Below are positions 9,315 through 17,497 of a stretch of 64,000 nucleotides of DNA, piece after piece; the first letter of the stretch is position 1, and every line of letters begins with the position of its first letter. A program made the translations under genes and the position numbers. Origin of the DNA: Silvimonas iriomotensis (lineage in GTDB: Bacteria; Pseudomonadota; Gammaproteobacteria; Burkholderiales; Chitinibacteraceae); contig NZ_BMLX01000001.1 in NCBI RefSeq assembly GCF_014645535.1, positions 427,169-491,168 on the forward strand, written 5' to 3'. Below the pieces are notes generated by a model. That model saw only the letters and a list, made by a program, of their open reading frames with translations. It was not told where the DNA came from and searched no databases.

Positions 9315-9391
9315 TTTTGTATTATTTATGTCGAATTTCGACATAATGATTTTCACTATCGCCATGTAATTGCGCTTGAAAGCATACAAAA
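9315..9391. promoter_or_regulatory. Divergent control region with palindromic operators (ROK regulator candidate sites)
   Basis: The divergent intergenic region 9262-9437 is AT-rich compared with its surroundings. It holds a 21-bp perfect palindrome at 9326-9346 (half-site TTATGTCGAA) and an inverted pair TTTTGTAT (9315-9322) / ATACAAAA (9384-9391). The ATACAAAA motif recurs before the second ROK gene. NagC/Mlc-type ROK regulators bind AT-rich inverted repeats, so these are likely operator sites for one or both ROK proteins. Confidence 0.6.
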
Positions 9392-9437
9392 TCACTCTTA
9401 TGCTCGATTTAACACACAATCCGACGTAAGTACTTTT

Positions 9438-10658
9438 ATGTATGAGATAGCCCGACACACCCCGCCCGATGACGTACCTTTCCGGCTGGGGCAACATGAA
9501 ATCCAGAGCCAGATGGCGCGCCTGATCGCGCTGGATAACGGCATCAGCCGCGCAGACATGGCGCGCATGACCGGCATGGCGCGCTCCACGGTGGCTGAAT
9601 ATCTGCAGCCGTTGCTTGATTGCGGCCTTGTCAGTGAGCAGCGCGGCAGCTATGCCGGGCGCGGTCGGCCATCAACCGGTTTGTCGCTGAATCTGAAGGC
9701 CGGCGTGATCCTGGTGGCCGACATCGGGGCCACGCATGGCCGGCTGGTTGTTGCAGATCTGGGACAGCACCGTCTGGCGGAAGAGGCATTCATGCCTGAT
9801 CTGACGATCGGCCCGGAGCTATTGCTGAGTGAAATCGTCGAACGGTTCGAGAAACTGCTGCAGTCCTCCACCGCGCGTGACCGGCCGATTCGCGGCGTGG
9901 TGATCGGCATTCCCAGCCCGGTTGATTTTGAGCGCGGCATGCCGGTGCGTCCGCCGATCATGCCCGGCTGGGATGGTTTTGCAGTGGCCGACTGGGTACG
10001 CCGCCGCATGGGCGTGCCGGTTTTGCTGGATAACGACGTGAACCTGATGGCGCTGGGCGAGGCGCGGTCACGCCCGGTTGCGCAATCGCCACTGTTGTTC
10101 ATCAAAGTGGCCAGCGGGATTGGCTGCGGCATTGTCACCAAAGATGGCGAACTGCATCGCGGCGCTGATGGTGCAGCGGGCGATATCGGGCATATTCGCG
10201 TGCCGCTGCATGACGAGGTGATTTGCCGCTGCGGCAATATCGGGTGCCTTGAGGCCATTGCATCGGCCAGCGCCGTCATGCGGCAACTGCAGGACCTCAA
10301 AGGCGCGCAGGTGCAGACCACGGCCGAGCTATCCGGCCTCATTACCAGTGGCGACCCGCACGCCGTCCGCCTGTTGCGCACGGCCGCGGCAGAAATTGGC
10401 GAGATCGTCGCCATGCTGGTGCATATGTACAACCCGGCCTCGATCATTCTGGGCGGCAAGATGGCCCATATGAGCGATGACTTGCTGGCCGGTATCCGCG
10501 CGGTGGTGTACCGCCGTGCGCTGCCGCTGGCGACACGGCGGTTGTCGATCGAAAACTCGCAACTGGGGCGCGATGCCGGCCTTGTAGGCGGGATCGCACT
10601 GGGCATCGACAAAGTGTTGTCGCCGCGCGGTATTCAGGAACTGCTGCAAAACTACTGA
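9438..10658 (+). CDS. ROK-family transcriptional regulator (NagC/XylR-like)
   Basis: 406 residues. The N-terminal winged helix (about residues 25-80) contains SRADMARMTGMARSTVAEYL. The ROK domain follows, with LVADIGATHGRLVV (phosphate-1-like), LLDNDVNLMALGE and the zinc-binding CRCGNIGCLE. The HTH marks it as a regulator rather than a sugar kinase, although the ROK fold keeps its DND motif. It is divergent from the Gfo/als operon, whose AT-rich control region it probably occupies; a sugar or sugar phosphate would be the inducer. Its stop overlaps the convergent DUF3224 gene by 7 bp. It resembles the second ROK gene at 13963 along the whole length, including RPPIM.GWDG. Confidence 0.9.
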   Translation: MYEIARHTPPDDVPFRLGQHEIQSQMARLIALDNGISRADMARMTGMARSTVAEYLQPLLDCGLVSEQRGSYAGRGRPSTGLSLNLKAGVILVADIGATHGRLVVADLGQHRLAEEAFMPDLTIGPELLLSEIVERFEKLLQSSTARDRPIRGVVIGIPSPVDFERGMPVRPPIMPGWDGFAVADWVRRRMGVPVLLDNDVNLMALGEARSRPVAQSPLLFIKVASGIGCGIVTKDGELHRGADGAAGDIGHIRVPLHDEVICRCGNIGCLEAIASASAVMRQLQDLKGAQVQTTAELSGLITSGDPHAVRLLRTAAAEIGEIVAMLVHMYNPASIILGGKMAHMSDDLLAGIRAVVYRRALPLATRRLSIENSQLGRDAGLVGGIALGIDKVLSPRGIQELLQNY

Positions 10659-11056
10659 TCCTGATCGGCCAGCGTGTAACTGAAGTCGTAAAAGTGCTGG
10701 CCGTTTTCAATACGGATACCCATGCGCCCGATCAGCCCGGTCAGCTCGCCCGAGCCCGAATCGGGCACCACCGTGACCGTCAGCGACGGCGTACCGCGAT
10801 TCATCACGCCCGTGTGTAGCAAAATGAAACTGCCGCTGAGACCTTCAAGGGTGCCGGTGACTTTTTCCATGGCGACATACCCGGCCGAGCCCACCGTGCT
10901 GGTGGCCGCGCTGAGCATCTGGCCCTGACTGGTGGCCGTCAGCGGGCCTTCAAAGTGCTTATCCAGCCCCATGCGTCCCAACGCCGCTTCTTCATGCGGC
11001 TCGGCTGGCTCCAGCCGGGTTATCCGGACGTTGAATTTACCTGTGACCTGCGGCAT
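10652..11056 (-). CDS. DUF3224 family protein
   Basis: 134 residues, MPQVTGKFNVRITRLEPAEP..., with SAGYVAMEKVTGTLEGLSGSF and SLTVTVVPDSGSGELTGLIG, the pattern of the DUF3224 beta-barrel family. ATG 11056 fits the family's usual N-terminus; the open frame beyond it has no support. No function is established for the family. It overlaps the convergent ROK gene by 7 bp and has no obvious link to sugar use. I see no signal peptide or membrane segment. Confidence 0.8.
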   Translation of the reverse strand: MPQVTGKFNVRITRLEPAEPHEEAALGRMGLDKHFEGPLTATSQGQMLSAATSTVGSAGYVAMEKVTGTLEGLSGSFILLHTGVMNRGTPSLTVTVVPDSGSGELTGLIGRMGIRIENGQHFYDFSYTLADQDQ

Positions 11057-11356
11057 GACGTGCTCCGGGAGAAGAATATTCTGGACACGGTCATCGTAGC
11101 AGGAGCGGCCGGCTTTGCTGGCTTGAGGGCTAAACGATGTAGATGTGTGGGCCTGCGATTTTGCTGGCCGACCAAGCGGGAGCATGGCGTGTACGGCTTG
11201 AGCCGGTCGCACAGATCTAGCCACGCTTTGTCATGAAGGGGTGGAAGTGGTTTTTACAGCCGCGCATAACACTTTTGCTTGGTCCGTACAGGGCAGAGGT
11301 GGGCATGGGCGGCGAATTACGCGTGGGCAATCCGCCAGCCATCCGCCTGAGACAGC
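11057..11356. other. Gene-free stretch, no recognised feature
   Basis: 300 bp between the DUF3224 start and the end of the next minus-strand gene. Open frames here are short and run antisense to the codon bias of the neighbours. I see no terminator, repeat or RNA gene. Confidence 0.5.
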
Positions 11357-11968
11357 TTACTTGATCGACAGGCCGTCGATGAACTTCTGGCACTCGGCTT
11401 CGTACTTGTAGAAGAGCGACTGACCGGTGTAACAGGTCACCTGGATGTTGCCGCTTTCATCGCCGTAGTAATTGGTGGTGAAAACAAGATCCAGCCCCTT
11501 CACATTGGCCACCAGCCGGATCATGCCGGCTTGTTTGCCATCAATGATCGGCTTCTTTTCCAGAATGATGGTGGGTGTGGCGCCGGCGCTTTGTACGTTA
11601 TGCAAGATCACCTCACGCACCACGGTATTGTTGGCGGCAATCTGATCCGAAATCACCATGGCGTAAAGCGGCAGTGTCTTGTGCATGAACAGTCGCTTGG
11701 CCGGGGATTCGCCATCTTTGGGCGGGCTTTGGGTCCAGTTGTTCACGTCATAAGCCACGCTGAATTTCTTCACTGCCGGGATATAGGGCGATCCGGTGGA
11801 CTCGGCTGGCGTGCTGCTGGTCGTGCTGGAGTCAAATTTCCAGGTGCCATTGGGCGCCAGCAATACCTTGCGGCCATCTTCGGTAATGGCGTGCAACGGG
11901 TCTGCACTCCAGGCTGCGGCTGAAGCAGCCAGCAAACTGGTACACAAGAAAGACAAAATCAGACGCAT
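11357..11968 (-). CDS. Secreted protein of unknown function
   Basis: 203 residues with a signal peptide (MRLILSFLCTSLLAASAAAWSA). The mature N-terminus HAITEDGRKVLLAPNGTWKF resembles the short DGR.V.L..DGTW motif seen at the N-terminus of several small exported proteobacterial proteins (DUF3157-like). A Ser/Thr-rich linker and a beta-rich domain follow, with two cysteines in the last quarter (VTCYTGQSLFYKYEAECQKF) that could form a disulphide. Likely periplasmic. I do not recognise a function. The gene stands alone between DUF3224 and the kinase, with gaps of about 200-300 bp on both sides. Confidence 0.7.
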   Translation of the reverse strand: MRLILSFLCTSLLAASAAAWSADPLHAITEDGRKVLLAPNGTWKFDSSTTSSTPAESTGSPYIPAVKKFSVAYDVNNWTQSPPKDGESPAKRLFMHKTLPLYAMVISDQIAANNTVVREVILHNVQSAGATPTIILEKKPIIDGKQAGMIRLVANVKGLDLVFTTNYYGDESGNIQVTCYTGQSLFYKYEAECQKFIDGLSIK

Positions 11969-12131
11969 GAGGGCCCCGGTTTTTCAAAGTAAAAGCGGCA
12001 AGGTGCCCGATTATGCCTCTTTTCCTTTGCCGGATATGCCCGTTGGCGCACAAAGCAGGGGGAGTGTTGCAAGGAAGTGCGCGGCCCCCGGCGGTGTGGC
12101 TGGCCGGTACGGCACGCCACCAGCAGGCCCG

Positions 12132-12153
12132 CCCCGGATGGGGGCATCCGGGG
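12132..12153. other. GC-rich hairpin downstream of the kinase gene
   Basis: CCCCGGATG (12132-12140) pairs exactly with CATCCGGGG (12145-12153) around a GGGG loop, 30 bp beyond the kinase stop on the minus strand. It lacks a U-run, so it may be an RNA-protecting or weak termination structure. Confidence 0.45.
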
Positions 12154-12182
12154 TCGGGGTTCAAGCTTGGCAGGGTGGTGAA

Positions 12183-12812
12183 TCAGCCGGTGATTTCAGG
12201 CCATTGCACCACCAGATCAGCGCGATGCTGGCTGGCGGCAATGCGTACGGCGTTGGGTTCGTCAGTGTTCATCACCCAGTCTTTGGCGGCCTGTTCGGTG
12301 CGGCCAAAGAACATGTGGCGGGCTACAAGGCGCTGGCGGCGCAGGTCGTCATCAACCCCCACGTACCAGGCTTCATCCAGCAGGGGGCGCACGTTGTTCC
12401 AGCCGGCGTCTTCCATCAACAGGTAGTTGCCTTCCGTGATGATGAGTTGCGTTTCGGCACTGACGGGAATGGCCCCGGCAATGGGTTCTTCAATTTCACG
12501 GCGGAACACGGGCGCATAGACGGTTTCACCCGGCCTGGCGTGTTTGATGCGTTCCAGCAAAGAGACATAACCCCACACATCAAACGTATCCGGCGCGCCC
12601 TTGCGATTGGCGCGGCCCAGCCGGGCCAGTTCAACGTTGGCCAGGTGGTAGCCATCCATGGGCACGACCATGGCGCGCGCGCCCAGGGCTTTGGCCAGTG
12701 CTTCTGCGACGGTAGATTTACCCGAGCCCGGAGCGCCAGCAATGCCGAGGATTTTGCGCTGGCCGCTTTGCAGCAGGGCCAGTGCGCGTTGCAGATAAAT
12801 ATCGGGAACCAT
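12183..12812 (-). CDS. P-loop kinase of the uridine kinase/FrcK/PanK-like family, probable sugar or nucleoside kinase
   Basis: 209 residues. Walker A is GAPGSGKST (residues 26-34). It is followed by PMDGYHLAN (the DGYH motif of this family), APVFRREIEEP and IITEGNYLLM. The family includes uridine kinase-like proteins and the rhizobial fructose kinase-like FrcK, which is encoded with an ABC sugar transporter. Here it lies 116 bp downstream of a ketose 3-epimerase gene on the same strand, so phosphorylation of the epimerase product is the simplest guess. ATG 12812 has AGGAA upstream; the longer frame to 12932 would translate a hairpin repeat. The substrate is unproven. Confidence 0.8.
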   Translation of the reverse strand: MVPDIYLQRALALLQSGQRKILGIAGAPGSGKSTVAEALAKALGARAMVVPMDGYHLANVELARLGRANRKGAPDTFDVWGYVSLLERIKHARPGETVYAPVFRREIEEPIAGAIPVSAETQLIITEGNYLLMEDAGWNNVRPLLDEAWYVGVDDDLRRQRLVARHMFFGRTEQAAKDWVMNTDEPNAVRIAASQHRADLVVQWPEITG

Positions 12813-12857
12813 ATTGAAGGTTGTTCCTGAATCCAGACAGGTTGGCACGGTAAAACC

Positions 12858-12920
12858 GGCAAGGCGGCCGTGATTGCACGTAGTACGTACGCTTTGTACT
12901 ACGCGCTGGTGCGCCTTGCC
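12858..12920. repeat. Nested hairpin element inside the epimerase-kinase operon
   Basis: Outer arms GGCAAGGCG (12858-12866) and CGCCTTGCC (12912-12920) enclose inner arms GTAGTAC (12880-12886) and GTACTAC (12896-12902). The layout recalls the element at 4191-4290, which also combines GGCAAGGCG-type arms with GTAC-centred inner repeats, so the two may be related small interspersed repeats. Confidence 0.65.
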
Positions 12921-12928
12921 TGTTGCGA

Positions 12929-13810
12929 TCAATACGGGCGATCCGTCACGCCCAGACCGGCACCCTTGGCTTGCGCGCTGATATAAGCGTGTGCGTGGGT
13001 GGCCAGATCCATGCCGTTATTCCACAAATTGCGCCAGACCGCCAGATCATTGGACAGCCCCTCTGCCACCACGGTGGAGGAGAAGCTCTCAAAGGTGATC
13101 GGGCCGGTGTAGCCAATCTGGGCCAGCGCGTGGAAGAACTCGGTGAAGTTGATGGTGCCCGAGCCCAGGTAACCGCGATGGCTTTCACCAATGTGCACGT
13201 AACCGAGCTTGTCGCCGCACTCCAGCACCGGGCGGGTGAAGTCCACTTCCTCGATATTCATGTGGTAGGTATCAAGGTGCACGCACAGGTTGCCGGTGCC
13301 CACTTCATCGATCAGTTCCAGCGCCTGGCGGGCGGTGTTGATCACGTTGCTTTCATAGCGGTTTACCACTTCCAGACCGATTTTCACACCCTTGTCGGCG
13401 GCCTCGCCCGAGATACGGCGCAGTGTTTCCACCACGTGCTTGCGGCCTTGCGCGGTGATCGGGTGGCTGTATTTGCCCAGCGCGCTGTAGGGCACGCCGC
13501 CGAAGTAATCACCACCCAGTTGTTGGGTGATATTGATGGCCTCTGTCAGCAGCGCCACACCACGGGCGACCACGGCGGGGTCGTCGCTCGACACGTCGGC
13601 GTTGAAGGCCAGACCGCGTGAGAACGCCGGCTTGATGGCGTATTCCTTCAACAATTCACGCGTGTAGCCAAAGTCCAGCGGCTTGGGATCGTGCAAAGAA
13701 AACTCGATCAGGTCAAAACCAGCCTGCTTGCTGCTGCTGATGATCTTCTTGACCGATTCCGGAGACACGTCGCCAGCCCAGACAAGGGCGTGGATGCCGA
13801 GAGGATTCAT
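12929..13810 (-). CDS. Ketose 3-epimerase (D-tagatose/D-allulose 3-epimerase family TIM barrel)
   Basis: 293 residues of the AP-endonuclease-2-like sugar isomerase fold. Segment GLEVVNRYESN gives Glu147, VHLDTYHMNIEE gives Asp180, YVHIGESHRG gives His206 and ITFESF gives Glu241. These match, at a constant offset of five, the metal and catalytic residues Glu152/Asp185/His211/Glu246 I recall for Pseudomonas cichorii D-tagatose 3-epimerase. The enzyme should invert C3 of a free ketohexose, for example allulose to fructose. The start ATG 13810 has GGAG upstream. It is divergent from a ROK regulator and followed by the kinase gene. The family call is firm; the preferred sugar is inferred from the neighbouring AlsBAC transporter. 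Confidence 0.87.
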   Translation of the reverse strand: MNPLGIHALVWAGDVSPESVKKIISSSKQAGFDLIEFSLHDPKPLDFGYTRELLKEYAIKPAFSRGLAFNADVSSDDPAVVARGVALLTEAINITQQLGGDYFGGVPYSALGKYSHPITAQGRKHVVETLRRISGEAADKGVKIGLEVVNRYESNVINTARQALELIDEVGTGNLCVHLDTYHMNIEEVDFTRPVLECGDKLGYVHIGESHRGYLGSGTINFTEFFHALAQIGYTGPITFESFSSTVVAEGLSNDLAVWRNLWNNGMDLATHAHAYISAQAKGAGLGVTDRPY

Positions 13811-13886
13811 GGTGCTGCTCCTGCTAGAGGGTTGTTGGTTGGTAGTGCATGGAGCGCATGCTACACCTTTTGATTTTGAAAAAACA

Positions 13887-13913
13887 ACTTTTGCGTTAAA
13901 AAAATACAAAAGT
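13887..13913. promoter_or_regulatory. Operator-like inverted repeat between epimerase and second ROK gene
   Basis: ACTTTTG (13887-13893) and CAAAAGT (13907-13913) form a perfect 7-bp inverted repeat with a 13-bp AT-rich spacer. The right arm overlaps ATACAAAA (13904-13911), which also occurs in the first ROK control region. The divergent placement suits control of both flanking genes. Confidence 0.6.
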
Positions 13914-13962
13914 AGCTTTATGATGTGGGAAACTTGTCGCAAGAAAGGCATCCGGCCCTACA

Positions 13963-15204
13963 ATGCGCACAACGACCTACAGGCTATCCATGAACGACGT
14001 CACCACTCCCGTTTTGCCGGCCGCCGACAGCAGCGGCGCCATTCTTGCGCTGATCCGCAGCGGCGTGGCCACCACGCGGGCGCGCATCATGCAGGTGACG
14101 GGGTTGTCCAGATCCACCGTGGGGCAGCGCCTTGAGACCCTGCTGGCCGCTGGTTATCTGGAACACGGCCAGACCACGGCATCGACGGGCGGCCGACCGC
14201 AGGCTTCGTTGCGCATCAATCCGGCCTTCGGGGTGATGCTGCTGGCGGATATCGGTGCCGAGAAAATGCGGCTGGCGCTGGCCGACATGCATGGCAATAC
14301 GCTGGCCAGCAGCGCCGAACTCAACGATATCGCCAGCGGCCCGCAAGCCACGCTGACGCGGGTACTGCAGCAGTTTGAATCTTTGTTGCATATGGCGCAG
14401 CGCACGGCGGCCGAGGTCAAAGGCATAGGCATAGGCGTGCCCGGTCCGGTGGAGTTTGCACAAGGCCGTGTGGTACGCCCGCCGATCATGACCGGCTGGG
14501 ATGGCTATGTTGTGCCGGACTTTTTTGCGCCACATTTCCACTGCCCGGTGCGCGTGGATAAAGACGTGAACCTGATGGCGCTGGGCGAACACCGCGCAGT
14601 GTGGCCGGATGTCGCGCACATGATGTATGTCACGGTCGGCACCGGTATTGGCGCCGGGTTGATCATGGATGGCCACCCGCAACGCGGCGCGCAGGGTGGC
14701 GCGGGCGATCTGGGGCATTTGTTCATGGGGCATGCGGGCTCAGCCGGTGGTGGCGAGTTGCCGGTTTGCCGCTGCGGTAACGCGGGTTGCCTGGAGGCCT
14801 ACGCGGCGGGCTGGTCGCTGACGCGGCAGCTGGAAGGGCGCGGTTATCCGGTGCATGTGGCGCAGGATGTCGCCGCGCTGGCCCGCCAGGGCGATGCCGA
14901 TGTCGTCGCCATGCTGTTGCAGTCCGGCCGCCTGGTGGGAGAGGCGCTGGCGCAGGCGGTCAGCTTGCTGAACCCCTCGCTGGTGGTACTCGGCGGCGTG
15001 CTGGCAGACTCGCAAGATCATTTGCTGGCCGGCGTGCGTGAGATGGTCTACCGCCGCTCCTTGCCGCTGGCCACGCGCAATCTGCAAATCCTGGGCAGCG
15101 AACTGGCCGACGATGCGGCCCTCGTGGGGTGCGCACATCTGGTGGCCGATGCGGTGTTTGCGCCCCAGGCCGTTGACGCCGCCTTGCTGGGGAACGCGGG
15201 CTAG
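13963..15204 (+). CDS. ROK-family transcriptional regulator (second copy)
   Basis: 413 residues: N-terminal helix-turn-helix with TRARIMQVTGLSRSTVGQRL, then a ROK domain with LADIGAEKMRLAL, VDKDVNLMALGE and the zinc-type CRCGNAGCLE. It is a clear paralogue of the regulator at 9438. ATG 13990 (MNDVTTP...) is a possible alternative start; neither has a strong ribosome site. The asparagine of the DND motif of the other copy is Lys here (DKD), so sugar phosphorylation is unlikely. It is divergent from the ketose epimerase and kinase genes and probably represses them through the ACTTTTG-N13-CAAAAGT repeat. Confidence 0.88.
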   Translation: MRTTTYRLSMNDVTTPVLPAADSSGAILALIRSGVATTRARIMQVTGLSRSTVGQRLETLLAAGYLEHGQTTASTGGRPQASLRINPAFGVMLLADIGAEKMRLALADMHGNTLASSAELNDIASGPQATLTRVLQQFESLLHMAQRTAAEVKGIGIGVPGPVEFAQGRVVRPPIMTGWDGYVVPDFFAPHFHCPVRVDKDVNLMALGEHRAVWPDVAHMMYVTVGTGIGAGLIMDGHPQRGAQGGAGDLGHLFMGHAGSAGGGELPVCRCGNAGCLEAYAAGWSLTRQLEGRGYPVHVAQDVAALARQGDADVVAMLLQSGRLVGEALAQAVSLLNPSLVVLGGVLADSQDHLLAGVREMVYRRSLPLATRNLQILGSELADDAALVGCAHLVADAVFAPQAVDAALLGNAG

Positions 15205-15289
15205 TCTCACGCTGGTATCGGGCGCTGGCTGACAGTGATATCCCGCTTTTGCACGCATGATGAAATCAAGCTCATTGCCGGAGATCGTC

Positions 15290-15595
15290 ATGCCGAGATT
15301 GCAATCCAGACCCGCACCGGCCACACGCTGGCTGATTACGCCGCAGGCCATGCCGCCGGCGGTGCCCGGTCAGCCGCCCGGCCCGGAACCGGATGACCCG
15401 GATTTTCCGCAACCCAACCCGCCCGAACAGATTCCGCCGCTGCCGGTGCCGCCGGATCGCCCGTTTGCGCCGCAGCCGGTGCATGATCCGATCCCGCCAG
15501 AGGACAACCCCGGCCCGATCAAAGAGCCGCCGCGTGCCCCGGACGAGCCGCATCGCGATACGCCGTATTTTGGCGGCCGGATCACCTTGCATTGA
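15290..15595 (+). CDS. Small proline-rich protein
   Basis: 101 residues from ATG 15290, chosen because GGAGA lies six bases upstream. More than a quarter of the residues are proline, mostly in PP, EP and DP steps, and the C-terminal third is acidic and ends GGRITLH. No signal peptide or membrane segment. Probably disordered. The ribosome site and tight spacing to the next gene (11 bp) support it as real, but I recognise no family and assign no function. Confidence 0.5.
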   Translation: MPRLQSRPAPATRWLITPQAMPPAVPGQPPGPEPDDPDFPQPNPPEQIPPLPVPPDRPFAPQPVHDPIPPEDNPGPIKEPPRAPDEPHRDTPYFGGRITLH

Positions 15596-15606
15596 AGGAG
15601 GCCCGC

Positions 15607-16254
15607 ATGCGCAACCCGCCGCCCGCACTGAATCTGTTGAACACGGTGAATGTACTGCGTCATGAAATCCATGCCCACGCGGCAGACTTTTTGCTGACAC
15701 CTGCGCTGGCATTGTCGTTGCTGGCTGCGGGCACATTGGCAGATGCCGCGCAAAGCCAGCCTGGCGCTGCGCCGCAATCGACCAATACTGCGCCGGCCGC
15801 CACCGCGCCGCAGGCCAAGCTGTCGCAACAGGATGCGTCGTTTCTGGCGGAAGCCTCCCGTGCTGCCAGCACGGGCCAGGACCTGGCGCGCATGGCCATG
15901 CAACAGGCGCAAGCCCCGGCGATCAAGGCGCTGGCGAGCAAGCTGTTTGAGGATCACGGCGTGATCAGTCTCAAGCTCAAATCGCTGGCCCAGCAGAAAC
16001 AACGGCAAGATGCCTCGGCCCCGGATGCCGCCCAGCAGCAGGACATGGAACATTTGTACGGCCTGCAGGGCGACAAATTTGAGGCCGAGTGGATCAAGAT
16101 CCAGACCAAGGCCAGCCAGGATGCGCTGGTGGCGTGGTCGCAAGAGGTGGCCAACGGCAGTGATCCGCAAGTGGTGGCGCTGGCAAAACAGACGCTGCCG
16201 GTGCTCAAGTCACACCTGGATTATCTGCAAAAACTGCCGGCCAGCCACGGTTGA
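15607..16254 (+). CDS. DUF4142 protein, probable envelope protein
   Basis: 215 residues from ATG 15607 (GAAGGAGG upstream). A hydrophobic stretch at about residues 30-45 (LLTPALALSLLAAGTLADAA) looks like a signal or anchor. After it comes a helical domain with KLSQQDASFLAEASRAASTG, ALASKLFEDHGVISLKLKSL and VLKSHLDYLQKLPASHG, the pattern of DUF4142, a ferritin-like four-helix family. The family's function is unsettled. The unusually long polar N-terminus before the hydrophobic stretch is odd for a signal peptide. Confidence 0.75.
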   Translation: MRNPPPALNLLNTVNVLRHEIHAHAADFLLTPALALSLLAAGTLADAAQSQPGAAPQSTNTAPAATAPQAKLSQQDASFLAEASRAASTGQDLARMAMQQAQAPAIKALASKLFEDHGVISLKLKSLAQQKQRQDASAPDAAQQQDMEHLYGLQGDKFEAEWIKIQTKASQDALVAWSQEVANGSDPQVVALAKQTLPVLKSHLDYLQKLPASHG

Positions 16255-16317
16255 CGGTACACGCGGCAAGGCGTGAAGCGGGTATGCTGAGGGTTTACCT
16301 GTTTCACGAGTGCCGTC

Positions 16318-16650
16318 ATGCAAAAACAATACGTTGTTGATCCCCGCAAACTGGAACCGCTGGCTACCGAAAAAGGCCTGTGCATGGTCACGGACCTGAT
16401 CCTGGTTGATGGCCAGCCGGTGGGCTACATGGTGCGGGAAGAACCGGAAGACAAGGAAGACAGCGGCTGGCGCTTTTTCAGTGGCGCAGAAGATGACCGC
16501 TATCTGGACAACCCCAAACACTTCAATCTGGTTGATGTGAACCTGGTCGCCAATTGCGACCCCAGCATTGTCGAACAACTGGATGCGCCCGTCGGCGCGG
16601 CCTTCGACAAACACGAAGGGGTGTTCTACGACGTCAGTGAAGATGACTGA
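16318..16650 (+). CDS. DUF2185 (Imm33-like) protein
   Basis: 110 residues with CMVTDLILVDGQPVGYMVRE, DSGWRFFSGAEDDRYLDNP and FNLVDVNLVANCDPSIVEQL, the DUF2185 domain, which also appears among predicted polymorphic-toxin immunity proteins (Imm33). No toxin gene is adjacent, so an immunity role is not supported here. Soluble and acidic. A strong terminator follows directly, so it ends its transcript. Confidence 0.75.
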   Translation: MQKQYVVDPRKLEPLATEKGLCMVTDLILVDGQPVGYMVREEPEDKEDSGWRFFSGAEDDRYLDNPKHFNLVDVNLVANCDPSIVEQLDAPVGAAFDKHEGVFYDVSEDD

Positions 16651-16664
16651 CGCGTAACCAGAAC

Positions 16665-16693
16665 AAAAAGGCCGGTACTGACCGGCCTTTTTT
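16665..16693 (+). terminator. Intrinsic terminator after DUF2185 gene
   Basis: AAAGGCCGGT / ACCGGCCTTT perfect stem with loop ACTG and a run of six T. Confidence 0.9.
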
Positions 16694-16733
16694 ATGCGGG
16701 CGGGTTATCCCGCCATGGATTGAGGAGGTCTGC

Positions 16734-17387
16734 ATGCGCCACCTGCCTGGCTTGATGACGGCCCGCCCGCGCCTGACGGTGGCGCTGGTGATCGGGCTGA
16801 TCTCTTTCTTTGTGCTGCCGCTGCATGGCTCGCTGGCCGGCCGGGCGCTGGCTTGCTGGAACATCACCGTGTGGGTGTACCTGATCACCGTCTGGTGGTT
16901 GCTGGTACGCGCCCAACCCGACCGCATCAGGCAGATTGCCAAAGCCCAGGATGAAAACGCCGAGATCGTGCTTGGGCTGGTGTGTACGGCGTGCGTGGTC
17001 AGTCTGGCAACCATTCTGGTGGAACTGGCTTCGGCCAAGGGCACTACCGGCATTCACCAGCTAGCGCATATCAGTTTCACGGCGATCACGCTGGTGGGGG
17101 CCTGGCTGATGTTGCCGACCTCGTTTGCCATTCACTATGCGCACCAGTTTTATACGGCTGAAGGCGCCTGCAAACCGTTGTTGTTTCCCGATAAACCGGA
17201 AGCGCCGACGTACTGGGATTTTCTGTATTTTTCTTTCACCATCGCCGTGGCCTGCCAGACGGCCGACGTCGCAGTGGGGGACAGCAGCACCCGCAAGATT
17301 GTGCTGGCGCAGTCGGTGCTGGCGTTTGTGTTCAATCTGAGCGTGCTGGGTTTGTCGATCAATATTGCGGCGGGGCTGGTGAGCTAG
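16734..17387 (+). CDS. DUF1345 integral membrane protein
   Basis: 217 residues with five or so hydrophobic segments (for example VALVIGLISFFVLP and VWVYLITVWWLLV) and the conserved motif YWDFLYFSFTIAVACQTADV near the C-terminus, typical of DUF1345. Inner-membrane protein of unknown function. The ATG at 16734 has GAGGAGG upstream. It stands alone, between a terminator and a convergent bactofilin gene. Confidence 0.85.
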   Translation: MRHLPGLMTARPRLTVALVIGLISFFVLPLHGSLAGRALACWNITVWVYLITVWWLLVRAQPDRIRQIAKAQDENAEIVLGLVCTACVVSLATILVELASAKGTTGIHQLAHISFTAITLVGAWLMLPTSFAIHYAHQFYTAEGACKPLLFPDKPEAPTYWDFLYFSFTIAVACQTADVAVGDSSTRKIVLAQSVLAFVFNLSVLGLSINIAAGLVS

Positions 17388-17404
17388 CACCGGCCGCTCA
17401 ACGC

Positions 17405-17430
17405 CAACACCCGCTTTGCAGCGGGTGTTG
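17405..17430. terminator. Hairpin between convergent DUF1345 and bactofilin genes
   Basis: An 11-bp perfect stem CAACACCCGCT / AGCGGGTGTTG with loop TTGC. U-runs are poor on both sides, so it is a weak or bidirectional terminator by position. Confidence 0.55.
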
Positions 17431-17497
17431 TGCGTTCAACCTGTGACCGGCGAGGTGAGGCGTCACCGGTCGTCACGGCCTCATCCAGAAAAAACCG

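Noticed and set aside
12132-12153. Intrinsic terminator after the kinase gene
   Set aside because: The stem is strong but no U-run follows on the minus strand, so it is listed only as a hairpin.
14154-14733. Minus-strand frames opposite the second ROK gene
   Set aside because: Shadows of a gene with a full HTH and ROK domain on the other strand.
15290-15595. Treating the proline-rich frame as antisense noise
   Set aside because: I kept it as a gene at low confidence because it has a good ribosome site and tight spacing to the DUF4142 gene, although no family is recognised.
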